Below are positions 1 to 8,253 of a stretch of DNA of 25,767 nt, piece by piece. The position numbers and the translations under genes are program-made. The notes below the pieces were generated by a model. The model was not told the DNA's origin and did not search any database. It saw nothing but the letters and a program-made list of their open reading frames with translations. The stretch comes from a virus, in the IMG/VR virus record IMGVR_UViG_3300042451_000364, positions 1 to 25,767 of that record. The stretch is one strand, 5' to 3'. Position 1 is the first letter of the stretch. Every line of letters starts with the position of its first letter.

Positions 1-554
1 TGAAATATTTTTTCAAAATTACTGAAGACTTCAATTAATGCATATCCTAGTTTTTGTTCATTTTCGGTTAATTCATTTTTTTCCATGAATTCTTCCATTT
101 GCATTATGAATTTGATAATAACATCTTTATAATCAACATGAACTTCGTCAATAATATATGAATGTTCCAAACTTTCCTCTAAGTCTGAGGAAATATCATC
201 ATACGAAACACTTCTATTTGTTTCTTTAGTATCCTTCTGGATTGCTCCCATTAGATAATTTTTACAAATTGTACCAAAATATGAATATGCTTTAGTATTT
301 TTTGTATGGTCAAACTTACTAATTTTAGTCATTAAAAATGACATAGTATCAGTATGGACTTCGTTAAAATCAAAATCCTTCCTGTAAAGTTTGTAACGTC
401 GAATTATACTTTCGACCATTATTATGAGAGGTTCTCTTAAATATTCATTGAATATCTTATTCTTTTCTGTTTCGGATTCGGATTCTAAGTATCGTACAAC
501 CGCTTGTTCTTGTTCCTCCCCAAAATAAATTTTTTGGGTTCTCTTACGCGGCAT
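1..554 (-). CDS. T4 gp55-like late-transcription sigma factor (3' end missing)
   Basis: The reading frame is open from an ATG at 552-554 to the left edge (184 codons visible). The protein is a small sigma-70-related factor of the kind that directs host RNA polymerase to phage late promoters. The visible signature is a region-2-like helix pair at about residues 65-100: a basic segment VESIIRRYKLYRKDF, then FDHTKNTKAYSYFGTICKNY, matching the FDP..N..AYFTQI pattern of T4 gp55 homologues. An acidic stretch (DDISSDLEES) follows. The C-terminal part, where the clamp-binding tail would lie, is outside the window. The gene starts 3 bases after the stop of the glycosyltransferase gene upstream, so it is probably co-transcribed with it. 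Family assignment is from motif recall; a generic ECF-like sigma is the alternative. Confidence 0.75.
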   Translation of the reverse strand, partial: MPRKRTQKIYFGEEQEQAVVRYLESESETEKNKIFNEYLREPLIIMVESIIRRYKLYRKDFDFNEVHTDTMSFLMTKISKFDHTKNTKAYSYFGTICKNYLMGAIQKDTKETNRSVSYDDISSDLEESLEHSYIIDEVHVDYKDVIIKFIMQMEEFMEKNELTENEQKLGYALIEVFSNFEKIF

Positions 555-557
555 GTT

Positions 558-1337
558 TTAGTTCTCTACATAGTTTATGTCTCTTTTATTTTTGAAGAAA
601 AATTCTTTTTTTGCTGTTTCTAACCAAAATTTAACCTCATCAGGTGACATCTTGGTTTTCTCTGAGTTTTTATATGACCAAAACAAAGAGTCTTCTCTGA
701 AATTAACATGTTGATACCCAATTTTAGGTACAGTCATAATAGTGACATTATTATGTGTTAATCTAAGTAAAAATTCATATCCAAATGTTAATTTGATATT
801 TTCTTTTAGTGAGCCATATTCCTTAATTGTTGATGTTTTATATAAACCACCACTAATTTGAAAATTTTGATATTCTAAAAGTGCTTCATTATCTAATAAT
901 CCTTGTTTCTCGGTGAACCCATAAGCCCATGTAGCTTCGTTTGTAAAACTTAAAAACTTACCCTCAACATTGATGTCTCTAACAATTGGTAAGAAAACGT
1001 CAACATTTGGGTTTTCATTTTTATGTGTGTTTATTGAGTTTAACCATCCTTTCTTATACTCATCGTCAACCTCTAATATTGAGAACCATTCAGTATCGCA
1101 ATTTTCGATACCTAAGTTAACTTGACTACAGAAGTCAGTTAAAGATTCGTTAGGGATGATTTTATACTCCAATTTATCAGTTTCAATTTGTATATCTGAT
1201 GAAATTTGTTTTGGTGCAACTACTATTAATTTAACGTCATTATAAAATTCTTCAACAGATGATACTGCGTTTTTGAACATCATTTTATAATCTTCATCCC
1301 ATAAATGGATTGGTAATATTACTGTTATGTTTTTCAT
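558..1337 (-). CDS. GT-A fold glycosyltransferase, family 2-like
   Basis: The 259-residue protein has the N-terminal pattern of family 2 glycosyltransferases: a first beta strand ITVILPIHLW, then helix residues and a second strand VKLIVVAP. A DXD-like metal and nucleotide-sugar site, LEVDDEY, sits at about residues 88-94. The second half has ISGGLYKTS and FGYEFLLRL, consistent with the acceptor-side half of the fold. It would transfer a sugar from a nucleotide donor to an unknown acceptor, perhaps virion protein, modified phage DNA or host surface. The start ATG overlaps the upstream gene's stop by one base (TAATG), which suggests translational coupling with the next glycosyltransferase. No signal peptide or membrane segment is visible, so it acts in the cytoplasm. 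The acceptor cannot be read from sequence. Confidence 0.7.
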   Translation of the reverse strand: MKNITVILPIHLWDEDYKMMFKNAVSSVEEFYNDVKLIVVAPKQISSDIQIETDKLEYKIIPNESLTDFCSQVNLGIENCDTEWFSILEVDDEYKKGWLNSINTHKNENPNVDVFLPIVRDINVEGKFLSFTNEATWAYGFTEKQGLLDNEALLEYQNFQISGGLYKTSTIKEYGSLKENIKLTFGYEFLLRLTHNNVTIMTVPKIGYQHVNFREDSLFWSYKNSEKTKMSPDEVKFWLETAKKEFFFKNKRDINYVEN

Positions 1338-2407
1338 TATATTTGTTCTTCTTGTTTAACTTTTTCTAAAGCCTTTTGAATTGCTTCAATACGTTTATTT
1401 TTAAATGAATTAAAGATATTCACTATGTTTGTTTTAGTGATTTCACTATCATAAGGTAATAGTGTGTCTTTCATTTTTTGTTTAACCTCATCGGTTAACT
1501 CAATACCATCTAACCAAGCTAAAACATATGTTCCAAGTATTTCAACTATTTTAGATTCGTCATATGTCCACATTCCATTTTCAGTTAACCAATCTGGTTC
1601 ATTCTTTGGAATTTTACCAATAACGGGAACATTACATTTAATTGATTCCAATGGGAATGTTCCAAATGTTGAATCATCATCAATCCAAATAGATACCATA
1701 CATTCTTTTAGATTTGTTGCAAACTCATCATATGACATTTGAACCATATCTCTAAACGTAATCCATCTTAAATGTGGGTTTCTAATATAAAACTCAGAAA
1801 TTATTTTTTTATTTATTGACCTATCTTTACATGAAATCGCAACAATTGGTTTTTGTGATTTTTCGGATGGTGAAAATTGTTCACCAATCATAGGTGGGAT
1901 AATATGTACCAATGTTTCATTGAATAATTCATTGACATATTTTTTAGATGTTTCTGTGGTTGTGATTACTCTATCAAAACCAAAATCCGACCATCTACTA
2001 CCAATTGGTAAGGTTTCAAAGATATATTCTTTTTGTTGTACCAACATTACTTTTACACATCTAATGTTAGCTAAGTTTTCTAATACATTTGAATAATACT
2101 CAGGTACAACAATAACGTCCTCAATTTTTATCTCAACTCTATCGTCTTTAATCGTGACAACTTCTAAGGAGTCGTATTTGTCACCCAACCAACCTGAGAC
2201 ACCACCATATGTTTTATCTTCCACCAATAACTTGGTTTGGAATCCTGATTCTTTTAATGTTAATGCCATATCATAGATATGTTTAACAGATGCTCTAGCA
2301 TTGTTACGAGTATCGTATACCAAAAAGTAAATTACATTTTTGTTCGTATTTAAATTACTTAATGCCGTTTCTAGCTTTTCTATGTTTTCGTTGTTTTTAT
2401 TCATCAT
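1337..2407 (-). CDS. GT-B fold glycosyltransferase, family 4-like
   Basis: The 356-residue protein has two Rossmann-like halves. The N-terminal half begins NVIYFLVYDTRNNARASVKHI with a helix MALTLKESGFQTKLLVED, typical of the acceptor half of GT-B enzymes. The C-terminal half holds IAISCKDRS-type strand residues and the signature TFGTFPLESIKCNVPVIG at about residues 247-264, which matches the donor-binding E-x7-E region of family 4 enzymes. Two ATG codons in a row are possible starts (2405-2407 or 2402-2404). The start overlaps the upstream gene by 11 bases and the stop overlaps the next glycosyltransferase start by one base, so the two transferases form a coupled pair. The acidic, lysine-rich C-terminus may be a coiled helix. 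Substrate is unknown. Confidence 0.68.
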   Translation of the reverse strand: MMNKNNENIEKLETALSNLNTNKNVIYFLVYDTRNNARASVKHIYDMALTLKESGFQTKLLVEDKTYGGVSGWLGDKYDSLEVVTIKDDRVEIKIEDVIVVPEYYSNVLENLANIRCVKVMLVQQKEYIFETLPIGSRWSDFGFDRVITTTETSKKYVNELFNETLVHIIPPMIGEQFSPSEKSQKPIVAISCKDRSINKKIISEFYIRNPHLRWITFRDMVQMSYDEFATNLKECMVSIWIDDDSTFGTFPLESIKCNVPVIGKIPKNEPDWLTENGMWTYDESKIVEILGTYVLAWLDGIELTDEVKQKMKDTLLPYDSEITKTNIVNIFNSFKNKRIEAIQKALEKVKQEEQI

Positions 2408-2678
2408 CTTCGATTAATATTTCATATTTTATTAGTGTATTGAATGCAATTTTAAAAGATATTGATAATCCTTCTTCCGCTAATGGTCCTAATTCCTCAT
2501 CAACCTCTTCATATTCGTTTAGAACTCTTTCTAAACAAACTTTTATTATTTCATATTTAAAAATGTTTATTTCTAAACTTTTAGTTCCGTCTTCGTTTTC
2601 AAGGGTATCCCCTGTCTGACATTTTTTGGTAATTCCATCTACATCTATGTAGTAGCTTTTTCCGAACAATTCAACCAT
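2397..2678 (-). CDS. Hypothetical acidic protein (93 aa)
   Basis: I do not recognise this family. The 93-residue product is acidic, with a short beta-rich N-terminus (ELFGKSYYIDVDGITKKC, then TGDTLENEDGTKSLEIN) followed by two predicted helices (IIKVCLERVLNEYEEVDEE and LSISFKIAFNTLIKYEILIE). It has no signal peptide or membrane segment. It overlaps the upstream HAD-like gene by 34 bases and the downstream glycosyltransferase by 11, so it sits in one translationally coupled string. The unbroken frame and the head-to-tail packing make it a real gene. A small accessory or nucleic-acid-mimic role would be speculation. Confidence 0.6.
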   Translation of the reverse strand: MVELFGKSYYIDVDGITKKCQTGDTLENEDGTKSLEINIFKYEIIKVCLERVLNEYEEVDEELGPLAEEGLSISFKIAFNTLIKYEILIEDDE

Positions 2679-3250
2679 GTTTTTTCTATTTCAGATAATT
2701 TATTTATTTCTAAAGTATTTGTAAAGTGCTTATTGTAAAAGGTGTTAAATTTAATGACCGATTTATCTTTTGGACACGACTCAACAACTCTTTTATCATC
2801 GGTAACCCATAGGTCACATTTTGACCATAATTCATCAATATTTTCGGGCGATGAAAATTTTATGGTATCACAGATAACACCATTCCTAGAAAGGAAAAAA
2901 AGACTTGAGGGTTTAGCTTTACCTTTTTCATTTAAACCAATTAGAGTGAAATTAATATCTTTGTTTTCAAAAACTAAAGTATTAAAATCTGTTACAGCCT
3001 GACTATAACTTAAACCGGCGTGACCAAAAATCTCTATTGGAAAATCAAAATATAAAAATTTAAGGTATTCATCCATAGATTGGAATTTATATGTTTCCAT
3101 AATATCCTCAATCTTAGCGATTCCGTCTATCCCATACTCGAAAGTTTCTAGAGCGTCAGGTTCAGTATTTAAAAAATAATCCTTATAGTGATAATCAAAT
3201 TTTTGTAGTGTATTTCTTAGTACACCATCAATGTTTACGAATATTTCCAT
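2645..3250 (-). CDS. HAD-like protein with Asn in place of the catalytic Asp
   Basis: The 201-residue protein begins MEIFVNIDGVLRN, which fits motif I of the haloacid dehalogenase superfamily (hhhDxDGVL) except that the first Asp, the nucleophile, is Asn6 (codon AAC). Asp8 is kept. A motif II-like strand with Ser is SLFFLSRNGV (about residues 115-124), and a motif IV-like WVTDDKRVV follows at about 148-156. Known HAD phosphatases and nucleotidases need the first Asp, so this product is either non-catalytic or works differently. The helical cap region lies between motifs I and II. It starts 38 bases downstream of the PhoH stop and overlaps the next gene by 34 bases. HAD membership is an inference from motif order, without a profile search. 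Confidence 0.55.
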   Translation of the reverse strand: MEIFVNIDGVLRNTLQKFDYHYKDYFLNTEPDALETFEYGIDGIAKIEDIMETYKFQSMDEYLKFLYFDFPIEIFGHAGLSYSQAVTDFNTLVFENKDINFTLIGLNEKGKAKPSSLFFLSRNGVICDTIKFSSPENIDELWSKCDLWVTDDKRVVESCPKDKSVIKFNTFYNKHFTNTLEINKLSEIEKTWLNCSEKATT

Positions 3251-3288
3251 AATAGAAATATAAAATTAAAAATATTATAAGTAAAGAC

Positions 3289-4023
3289 TTAATCGTATCT
3301 CTTTAGAATTTCTCCAATGATTGGGTTTCTTACAATATCTTTATTATCAAATTCGAATACCCCAACATTACGTAAATCTTGAAGCTTCATTTTTGCATCA
3401 TAAAGACCTGTTTTTGTTTTATCTTTAAATTTATCAGATTGTTCCAAATCCCCCGATATAAAAAATTTAGAATTAAACCCGATTCTTGTTAGTAACAATT
3501 TCATTTGTGACGGGGTCGTATTTTGAGCTTCTTCAAACACAAGAATTGTATTATCAACATTCCATCCTCTCATATAAGCTAATGCCGCAATTTCAATGAA
3601 TTCTTCTTCTTTTAACTTCTCTCTCGCCTCTTTACCGATTATTTTATTTAAAAGATAATATGAAGGGTAGATATATGGGTCTAATTTCTCCTCAATACCA
3701 CCGGGTAATGAACCTAATTTCTCCTCCGCTTCAACTGCGGGTCTAACGATAATTATTTTTTCATATTTATTCGTATCATCCCACAATAAATCTACCGCTT
3801 TCTTCATTGCGATATATGATTTACCTACACCAGCTGGCCCGAAACAAAGAGTGATTTCATTTTCACCTAATATTTTCCAATATTGTTCTTGGTTCTTTGT
3901 AAGAAATTTTTCTTTAGGTTGTTTAATGATTTCTCTGATTCTTTCTTTTTTAGATGTTTTTCTATCCACTAAAGGAGTTACAACATTTTTTTTATTTTTA
4001 GGTCTCGATGATTTTTGTTCCAT
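3289..4023 (-). CDS. phoH: PhoH-family P-loop ATPase
   Basis: The 244-residue protein has a Walker A motif GPAGVGKS at residues 62-69 and a Walker B motif LVFEEAQN at 161-168, where the usual DEAQN reads EEAQN. Other PhoH signatures are the strand IIVRPAVEAEEKLGSLPG (91-108), TTPSQMKLLLTRIG, and FISGDLEQSD as a sensor region. A basic N-terminal tail of about 35 residues (KNKK, RKTSKKERIR) precedes the core. PhoH is common in T4-like phages and is an NTPase linked to RNA metabolism; its exact role in infection is not settled. It lies between dUTPase (50-base gap upstream) and the HAD-like gene. The leader is A-rich with no Shine-Dalgarno sequence. Confidence 0.9.
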   Translation of the reverse strand: MEQKSSRPKNKKNVVTPLVDRKTSKKERIREIIKQPKEKFLTKNQEQYWKILGENEITLCFGPAGVGKSYIAMKKAVDLLWDDTNKYEKIIIVRPAVEAEEKLGSLPGGIEEKLDPYIYPSYYLLNKIIGKEAREKLKEEEFIEIAALAYMRGWNVDNTILVFEEAQNTTPSQMKLLLTRIGFNSKFFISGDLEQSDKFKDKTKTGLYDAKMKLQDLRNVGVFEFDNKDIVRNPIIGEILKRYD

Positions 4024-4073
4024 TATTTTTTTTCTTGTTTTATTGTTGGTTTCCTTTTAGTTATTATAGTTTT

Positions 4074-4673
4074 TTATTTTCCGGTTGAACCAAATCCCCC
4101 ATCTCCTCTATCTGTTGATGATAATTCATTAACTTCAACAAATTTTATTTTAGGATATGGTATGATGATTATTTGAGCACCTCTCTCACCAACTTTATAT
4201 TTTATCGAATCTAAACCTTGTGTTTTTTTGAATGTTGCTTGTATTTCACCTCGATATCCACTATCGATTACACCAACGCAATTTGATAGATTTAAATCCA
4301 TATTACGTACAGATGAACGAGGGAACACTAACCCAACATAACCCATTGGGATTTCCATTGCAATACCAAATCCATATGTAACATCAAATGTTGTGTTGGA
4401 TATTACTGAAGTGATTGTTAAGTCCATACCAGCATCCCCGTCTTTTGAATAAGTCGGAGTAACTGCATCACTATGTAATTTTTTAATTCTTACATCAATT
4501 TGATTGCTGAATTTATTAACTTCTTTCTCCACTTCACCACCTAATATTGATAAAAGGTTATCTAATTCACTAAACATCCCTAAATCAACCCCTTCTTCTG
4601 AATCCGATTCGGAAAGTCCTTTTTCAAATTCTTTTAGTTTTTCAATGTAGTCTTTAATTTCGTTTTTGTCCAT
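4074..4673 (-). CDS. dut: Trimeric dUTPase with N-terminal extension
   Basis: All five motifs of the trimeric dUTP diphosphatase family are present in order: DAGMDL (80-85), PRSS (118-121), GVIDSGYRGEI (134-144, with the catalytic Asp), RGAQIIIIP (164-172) and RGDGGFGSTG (189-198). The enzyme hydrolyses dUTP to dUMP and pyrophosphate, keeping uracil out of phage DNA and feeding dTTP synthesis. The family core is about 140-150 residues. This protein has about 60 extra N-terminal residues, acidic and predicted helical (KLKEFEKGLSESDSEEG), which may form an oligomerisation or interaction arm. The start ATG overlaps the upstream HD-like gene by 20 bases, so the two are probably translated together. 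Confidence 0.93.
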   Translation of the reverse strand: MDKNEIKDYIEKLKEFEKGLSESDSEEGVDLGMFSELDNLLSILGGEVEKEVNKFSNQIDVRIKKLHSDAVTPTYSKDGDAGMDLTITSVISNTTFDVTYGFGIAMEIPMGYVGLVFPRSSVRNMDLNLSNCVGVIDSGYRGEIQATFKKTQGLDSIKYKVGERGAQIIIIPYPKIKFVEVNELSSTDRGDGGFGSTGK

Positions 4674-5226
4674 TTTTTTCTTCTAAAATTGCTAACTCAA
4701 ATCCGAGTTTTATTACATTTGATAAATTTGAAGAATGGTATTTTACCATTTTATCATCAGATTCTTTATCAGTATTTAAAACGGTTTGGAATTCTTCTTC
4801 ATTAAGTTCCACACCATTCTTAGTTGCATAATGTACTGACCTTTCACCTACCCTTAATGACACCAAATCATTGCAGAACTCATACATTTTTCCTAATGTT
4901 TTTCTCTGCCATTCATTTTGATTCGGACAAAAAAGAAACACCTTACCAATTTGAGATAAAAAGACACATTTAAGAATTGTTGGTACTTCTTCTCTCATAT
5001 TTTCAGGTAACAACTCATTAATTTTAATTGCGTACTTACACGCTTTTAATGAGGTATTCAATAGACCACCCGGATAGCAACCATACATATCTATTGTTGT
5101 TGTTGCTGGTGCAGTATAAAAATCGTCACCTAAGAAATTTTCAAGTTCCTTTGTAAAAATTTTATACTTGGAATTTGTTTCTAAGAACTTTTTTTTATTA
5201 GATTCTAATTGTTCTACGGTTATCAT
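4654..5226 (-). CDS. HD-domain-like protein lacking the metal-binding residues
   Basis: The 190-residue protein follows the layout of phage HD-domain phosphohydrolases: FYTAPATTTIDMYGCYPGGLL at about 36-56, a helix, then LKCVFLSQIGKV at about 85-96, then a KTLGKMYEF segment, and GERSVHYATKNGVELNEEEF. In active relatives the first signature reads GGLLEHSL and the second LLHDIGKV. Here these read GGLLNTSL and FLSQIGKV, so the first His is Thr58 and the HD pair is Ser91-Gln92. The fold is probably kept but metal-dependent catalysis should be lost. It ends inside the dUTPase gene and starts 3 bases from the upstream small gene's stop. The assignment rests on motif spacing recalled from the family. 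Confidence 0.55.
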   Translation of the reverse strand: MITVEQLESNKKKFLETNSKYKIFTKELENFLGDDFYTAPATTTIDMYGCYPGGLLNTSLKACKYAIKINELLPENMREEVPTILKCVFLSQIGKVFLFCPNQNEWQRKTLGKMYEFCNDLVSLRVGERSVHYATKNGVELNEEEFQTVLNTDKESDDKMVKYHSSNLSNVIKLGFELAILEEKNGQKRN

Positions 5227-5228
5227 AG

Positions 5229-5465
5229 TTATTTGGTTTTATAGTAGTCCGGTGTGTTTTTTGGGTCAATAATACATTCAATCGGCATCTTTACGATTGA
5301 TAAACTTTCACTACCTCTCATATCACCTGCTCGGTATTTTGATGTAATGATTGTTGCTTCCTCTACGGTTTCAGCTTCAACGATGTACTTAACTTTTTGT
5401 AATCTTGGATTACCATTTCTGTCTAATTGTTCGGTTTCATAACCTACTGTTACTAAATAATGCAT
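5229..5465 (-). CDS. Small conserved-type protein (78 aa), possibly DUF4494-like
   Basis: The 78-residue product has a beta-strand N-terminus (MHYLVTVGYETEQLDRNG), a second strand KVKYIVEAETVEEATI, and a helix, a pattern like the small DUF4494 proteins often seen in Bacteroidota and their phages. I hold that match loosely. There is no signal peptide or cysteine cluster. It lies between the third glycosyltransferase (17 bases upstream) and the HD-like gene (3 bases downstream), so it belongs to the same transcription unit. Function is unknown. Confidence 0.55.
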   Translation of the reverse strand: MHYLVTVGYETEQLDRNGNPRLQKVKYIVEAETVEEATIITSKYRAGDMRGSESLSIVKMPIECIIDPKNTPDYYKTK

Positions 5466-5482
5466 AAATTTTGATTTTTTTT

Positions 5483-6700
5483 TTAAATTATTGATTTGAA
5501 AAATTGTGTTCTATTTTCTGATACTGTTACTAATGAATACTTGTCTTTTACTGTTTCATATAAACGATTACCAAGGTCTTCAATCATATTTGGATTGTCA
5601 ACTAATCTTTTCATATGTTGAGCCCATTGTTTGTGGTTTTTATTTGGTGACACCAATAGTGCATTACCCTTATCGTTAAACTTACCTTCATTATATGCTG
5701 AAGTTAAATCTATTGTGTATGGTAATGTTTCACTTGCAATGATTGGTTTTTTGTGAAAACCAGCTTCAATTATTTTTAATTGTGATTTATTTCCATTGAA
5801 CTCACTTGGATGTAACGGTGCCAAAGATACGTCAAATAAATTATAATTCGATGCGTATTTTCCAACAGGTTGTGTCCATACTCTCACATATTTTTTATTG
5901 GATGCATCAAAACTCGATTCTGTAAAGTTATGTAAATTTAATCTATATAAATCATCTACCGATTTATAATTGTCGGTGAATATTTGTTCGTATTTGTACC
6001 AAACAGTTTCCATTGGTTTAATCGGTCTAACCCTTCTTTCTTTGGTTTCCTGATTAATTTCAGTAACATTACCTCTTAAATCAAATCCACACAATACAAA
6101 TTGTACATTGTCATAATTTGAGTTCATTACTGAAATACCACTTTTTAGTAATTCAATATCGTGTAAATGGGTTGAACCACCTAACCATCCAAATCTTATT
6201 TTGTCCGACTTAGTTGGTTTTGGTTGGAATTGAGATTCATTAGGATTTACTGCGTTTGGAAAAACAAGAACGTTTTTAATACCCGCTTTTGTTTTAATTG
6301 TGTTGGCAAAATGTTCTGTGGTACACGTAACATAATCGGAAGACCTCATTAACTCAACCTTTTTACGAGGTAATTCATTATCCTTGATTTGTTGATACAA
6401 TGGATGTCTTTGGTCTGCAGCCCAATAATCATCAATATCCATGATGACTTTAATCCCTTGAGATTTTAGTTTTTTAATTCTTTCGATATTATCTTCGTGA
6501 CTGGATTGGTGAATAAAACTGTGGAAAACTACAATATCGTAGTTTTTAAAGAACTCATCGTTTTGTTCGACATTTGTAATTATATCTACATGGAATTCAT
6601 CCGAGTAATTATCCCCGATGTATTTAAACGGGTCTAAGATTCTGTACTTTCCAACACCATAGGTATCGGGAGGAATTGCTAATATTCTAATTTTTGACAT
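5483..6700 (-). CDS. Glycosyltransferase, family 4-like (GT-B)
   Basis: The protein of about 405 residues starts MSKIRILAIPPDTYGVGKYRI, the N-terminal strand and glycine loop of GT-B enzymes. It then has IVVFHSFIHQ, VIMDIDDYW and SDYVTCTTEHFANTI, the usual acceptor-half layout. The donor half begins with IRFGWLGGSTHLHDIELL and contains SLAPLHPSEFNGNKSQLKI followed by EAGFHKKPIIAS, which matches the family 4 donor-binding region. I place the start at the ATG at 6698-6700; a TTG one codon upstream is possible but less likely. It is the third glycosyltransferase in about 6 kb. Acceptor and sugar are unknown; modification of virion surface or phage DNA are both plausible. Confidence 0.75.
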   Translation of the reverse strand: MSKIRILAIPPDTYGVGKYRILDPFKYIGDNYSDEFHVDIITNVEQNDEFFKNYDIVVFHSFIHQSSHEDNIERIKKLKSQGIKVIMDIDDYWAADQRHPLYQQIKDNELPRKKVELMRSSDYVTCTTEHFANTIKTKAGIKNVLVFPNAVNPNESQFQPKPTKSDKIRFGWLGGSTHLHDIELLKSGISVMNSNYDNVQFVLCGFDLRGNVTEINQETKERRVRPIKPMETVWYKYEQIFTDNYKSVDDLYRLNLHNFTESSFDASNKKYVRVWTQPVGKYASNYNLFDVSLAPLHPSEFNGNKSQLKIIEAGFHKKPIIASETLPYTIDLTSAYNEGKFNDKGNALLVSPNKNHKQWAQHMKRLVDNPNMIEDLGNRLYETVKDKYSLVTVSENRTQFFKSII

Positions 6701-6753
6701 CAAATTATATTTGTATGTCTAAATAATAAGAAAAAAAAATGAGAAATCAAACT

Positions 6754-7335
6754 TTACTTGGATTTATTTACTCCAGTAATTTTACCTTTGAATATAGAAT
6801 CCCCTACTTTTAGTACTAAATTTTCATTAATTGATAGTGTTTGTTGTGCCGTAAGTATCTGATTTAACTTAGCGTCAAGAATTTCAGTTACCGTTTTTCT
6901 TACAATATTCTCAATAATTGGAACCAAATCACTACTATTGTATGACGGTGAACTACTTTGTTGTTTGTTTGTTGATTTTTTTGTTGAAACACCCTCACTC
7001 TCCATTAGTCTTTTTGTTTTTTCAACAAAATTTATATCTAACGAATCCGTTAAACTAATTTGTGGAATTGGGTTATCAATCATTGCCTTTTTAATTGCGT
7101 CAGGTAATTTAGACTCCATTATTCTACTAACATTAGTTTGTTGAGGTTGTGATGACCTAGATTGAGGTTGTTGATTATATTGTGCAGATAATTCTTCTGG
7201 GTCAGCTCTTAATACTGATTCATCCACATTTCCTCTTTCGAAACTACCCGTTTCTACTTTATTCATGACTTTCTTGGCCTGTACCAATTTCATCATTAAG
7301 TCATTTTGTGATATTACTCCTTGTCCTGTTTCCAT
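6754..7335 (-). CDS. Hypothetical, probable virion or assembly protein (193 aa)
   Basis: I do not recognise a named family. The 193-residue product has a helical N-terminus (SQNDLMMKLVQAKKVMNKVE), a Gln/Ser/Pro-rich linker at about 55-68, a second low-complexity Ser/Gln/Lys linker at about 116-133, a helix (IIENIVRKTVTEILDAKLNQI), and a final small beta segment (LVLKVGDSIFKGKITGV). Its position at the downstream end of the block of large structural-type genes, and a near-match to the late element (AATACTTAT on the minus strand at 7361-7353) before the start, suggest a virion or scaffold-type role. That role is inference. Confidence 0.5.
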   Translation of the reverse strand: METGQGVISQNDLMMKLVQAKKVMNKVETGSFERGNVDESVLRADPEELSAQYNQQPQSRSSQPQQTNVSRIMESKLPDAIKKAMIDNPIPQISLTDSLDINFVEKTKRLMESEGVSTKKSTNKQQSSSPSYNSSDLVPIIENIVRKTVTEILDAKLNQILTAQQTLSINENLVLKVGDSIFKGKITGVNKSK

Positions 7336-7362
7336 GATATTTTTTATATATAATAAGTATTT

Positions 7363-8253
7363 TTAAAAGAAAATTAAAGTCTTCATCCTTTTTATCGATT
7401 CCTGTAATGGGGTTTCGTTATTTTCAATGTCGGTTTTTGGTTGTGGTTCAGTATTACCAACTTTTACATTGTCATTCCTTAACAATCTAAACAGTTCGGT
7501 CTCTGAGTCTTTTTCCAATTTTCTTCTAGTTCCTTCTCCCGGTTTTATATTACCACCAACTTCAGACTGTGATTTAACCCAATCATCTAATTTTTTCTTA
7601 TAAAGTGTATCAATACCTAATTTAACATTTTCAGGTGATATTTCTTTATTGTTGTTTATGTTAGTTATTTTGTTTTTTAAATCATTGTAAACCTCAACGT
7701 CCCTTTTAACTTCCGGTTGAGGTAAAGGTGAAGGTTTTTCTTTTGGTTTAGGTTGCGGTAATTCTGTTTTAGGTTTTTCGGGTTCTTTTGTAGGTGTGAC
7801 GGTCGGTTTTGGTATTTCTTTTTTAGGTGTTGGTAACGTTCCCCAATTACTTTTTACCTCAATACTAGTTAAACTTTTATCTCCGTTTTCATTATAACCC
7901 GGTCTTTTTTGGTCGAATGTTTCGTCTTCATAAATGTTAATACCTGACATTCTTGATATAATAAACATTCTCCAACCATATTCGGCGGTTCCTAATTTAT
8001 TACTATCAAAACCTTTTTTAGATGTTGACGGTGGTTGTACCCATCCCCTAACAACTAAATTACCTTTTTTTGTTAACCCCATTACAACCAATTCGGCTCT
8101 AATTCTTCTTCCCGGTAAAACCTCACCTTTTGGTCCGTTATAATAGAAGGAAACGGGATTTCGGTTTATAATTGCATCCTTTAATCTTTTATTTATAGAA
8201 CCATTTGGTGCCTCTAATAAAATTTGGGATAATATGTTATTTAAATTTATCAT
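7363..8253 (-). CDS. WYL-like domain protein with proline-rich linker
   Basis: The 296-residue protein begins with a short helix (NLNNILSQILLEA), then a beta-rich domain at about residues 25-140. The order IINRNPVSFYYNG, GRRIRAELVVMGLTKKGN, GWRMFIISRMSGINIYEDETF resembles the Sm-like WYL fold known for ligand sensing and nucleic-acid binding. A Pro/Lys-rich linker (about 143-183, many KP, PKP and PTP units) leads to a charged helical C-terminus. Its start overlaps the upstream repeat-protein stop by one base (TAATG). In this context it is probably a virion or assembly protein and not a transcription regulator. The N-terminal LLEA helix could be a capsid-targeting tag as in T4 internal proteins; that is speculation. 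Confidence 0.5.
   Translation of the reverse strand: MINLNNILSQILLEAPNGSINKRLKDAIINRNPVSFYYNGPKGEVLPGRRIRAELVVMGLTKKGNLVVRGWVQPPSTSKKGFDSNKLGTAEYGWRMFIISRMSGINIYEDETFDQKRPGYNENGDKSLTSIEVKSNWGTLPTPKKEIPKPTVTPTKEPEKPKTELPQPKPKEKPSPLPQPEVKRDVEVYNDLKNKITNINNNKEISPENVKLGIDTLYKKKLDDWVKSQSEVGGNIKPGEGTRRKLEKDSETELFRLLRNDNVKVGNTEPQPKTDIENNETPLQESIKRMKTLIFF

Noticed and set aside
1464-1742. Plus-strand frame over the second glycosyltransferase
   Set aside because: It is antisense to a clear gene, with no promoter and no recognisable domain; the same holds for the other plus-strand frames between 2300 and 11750.
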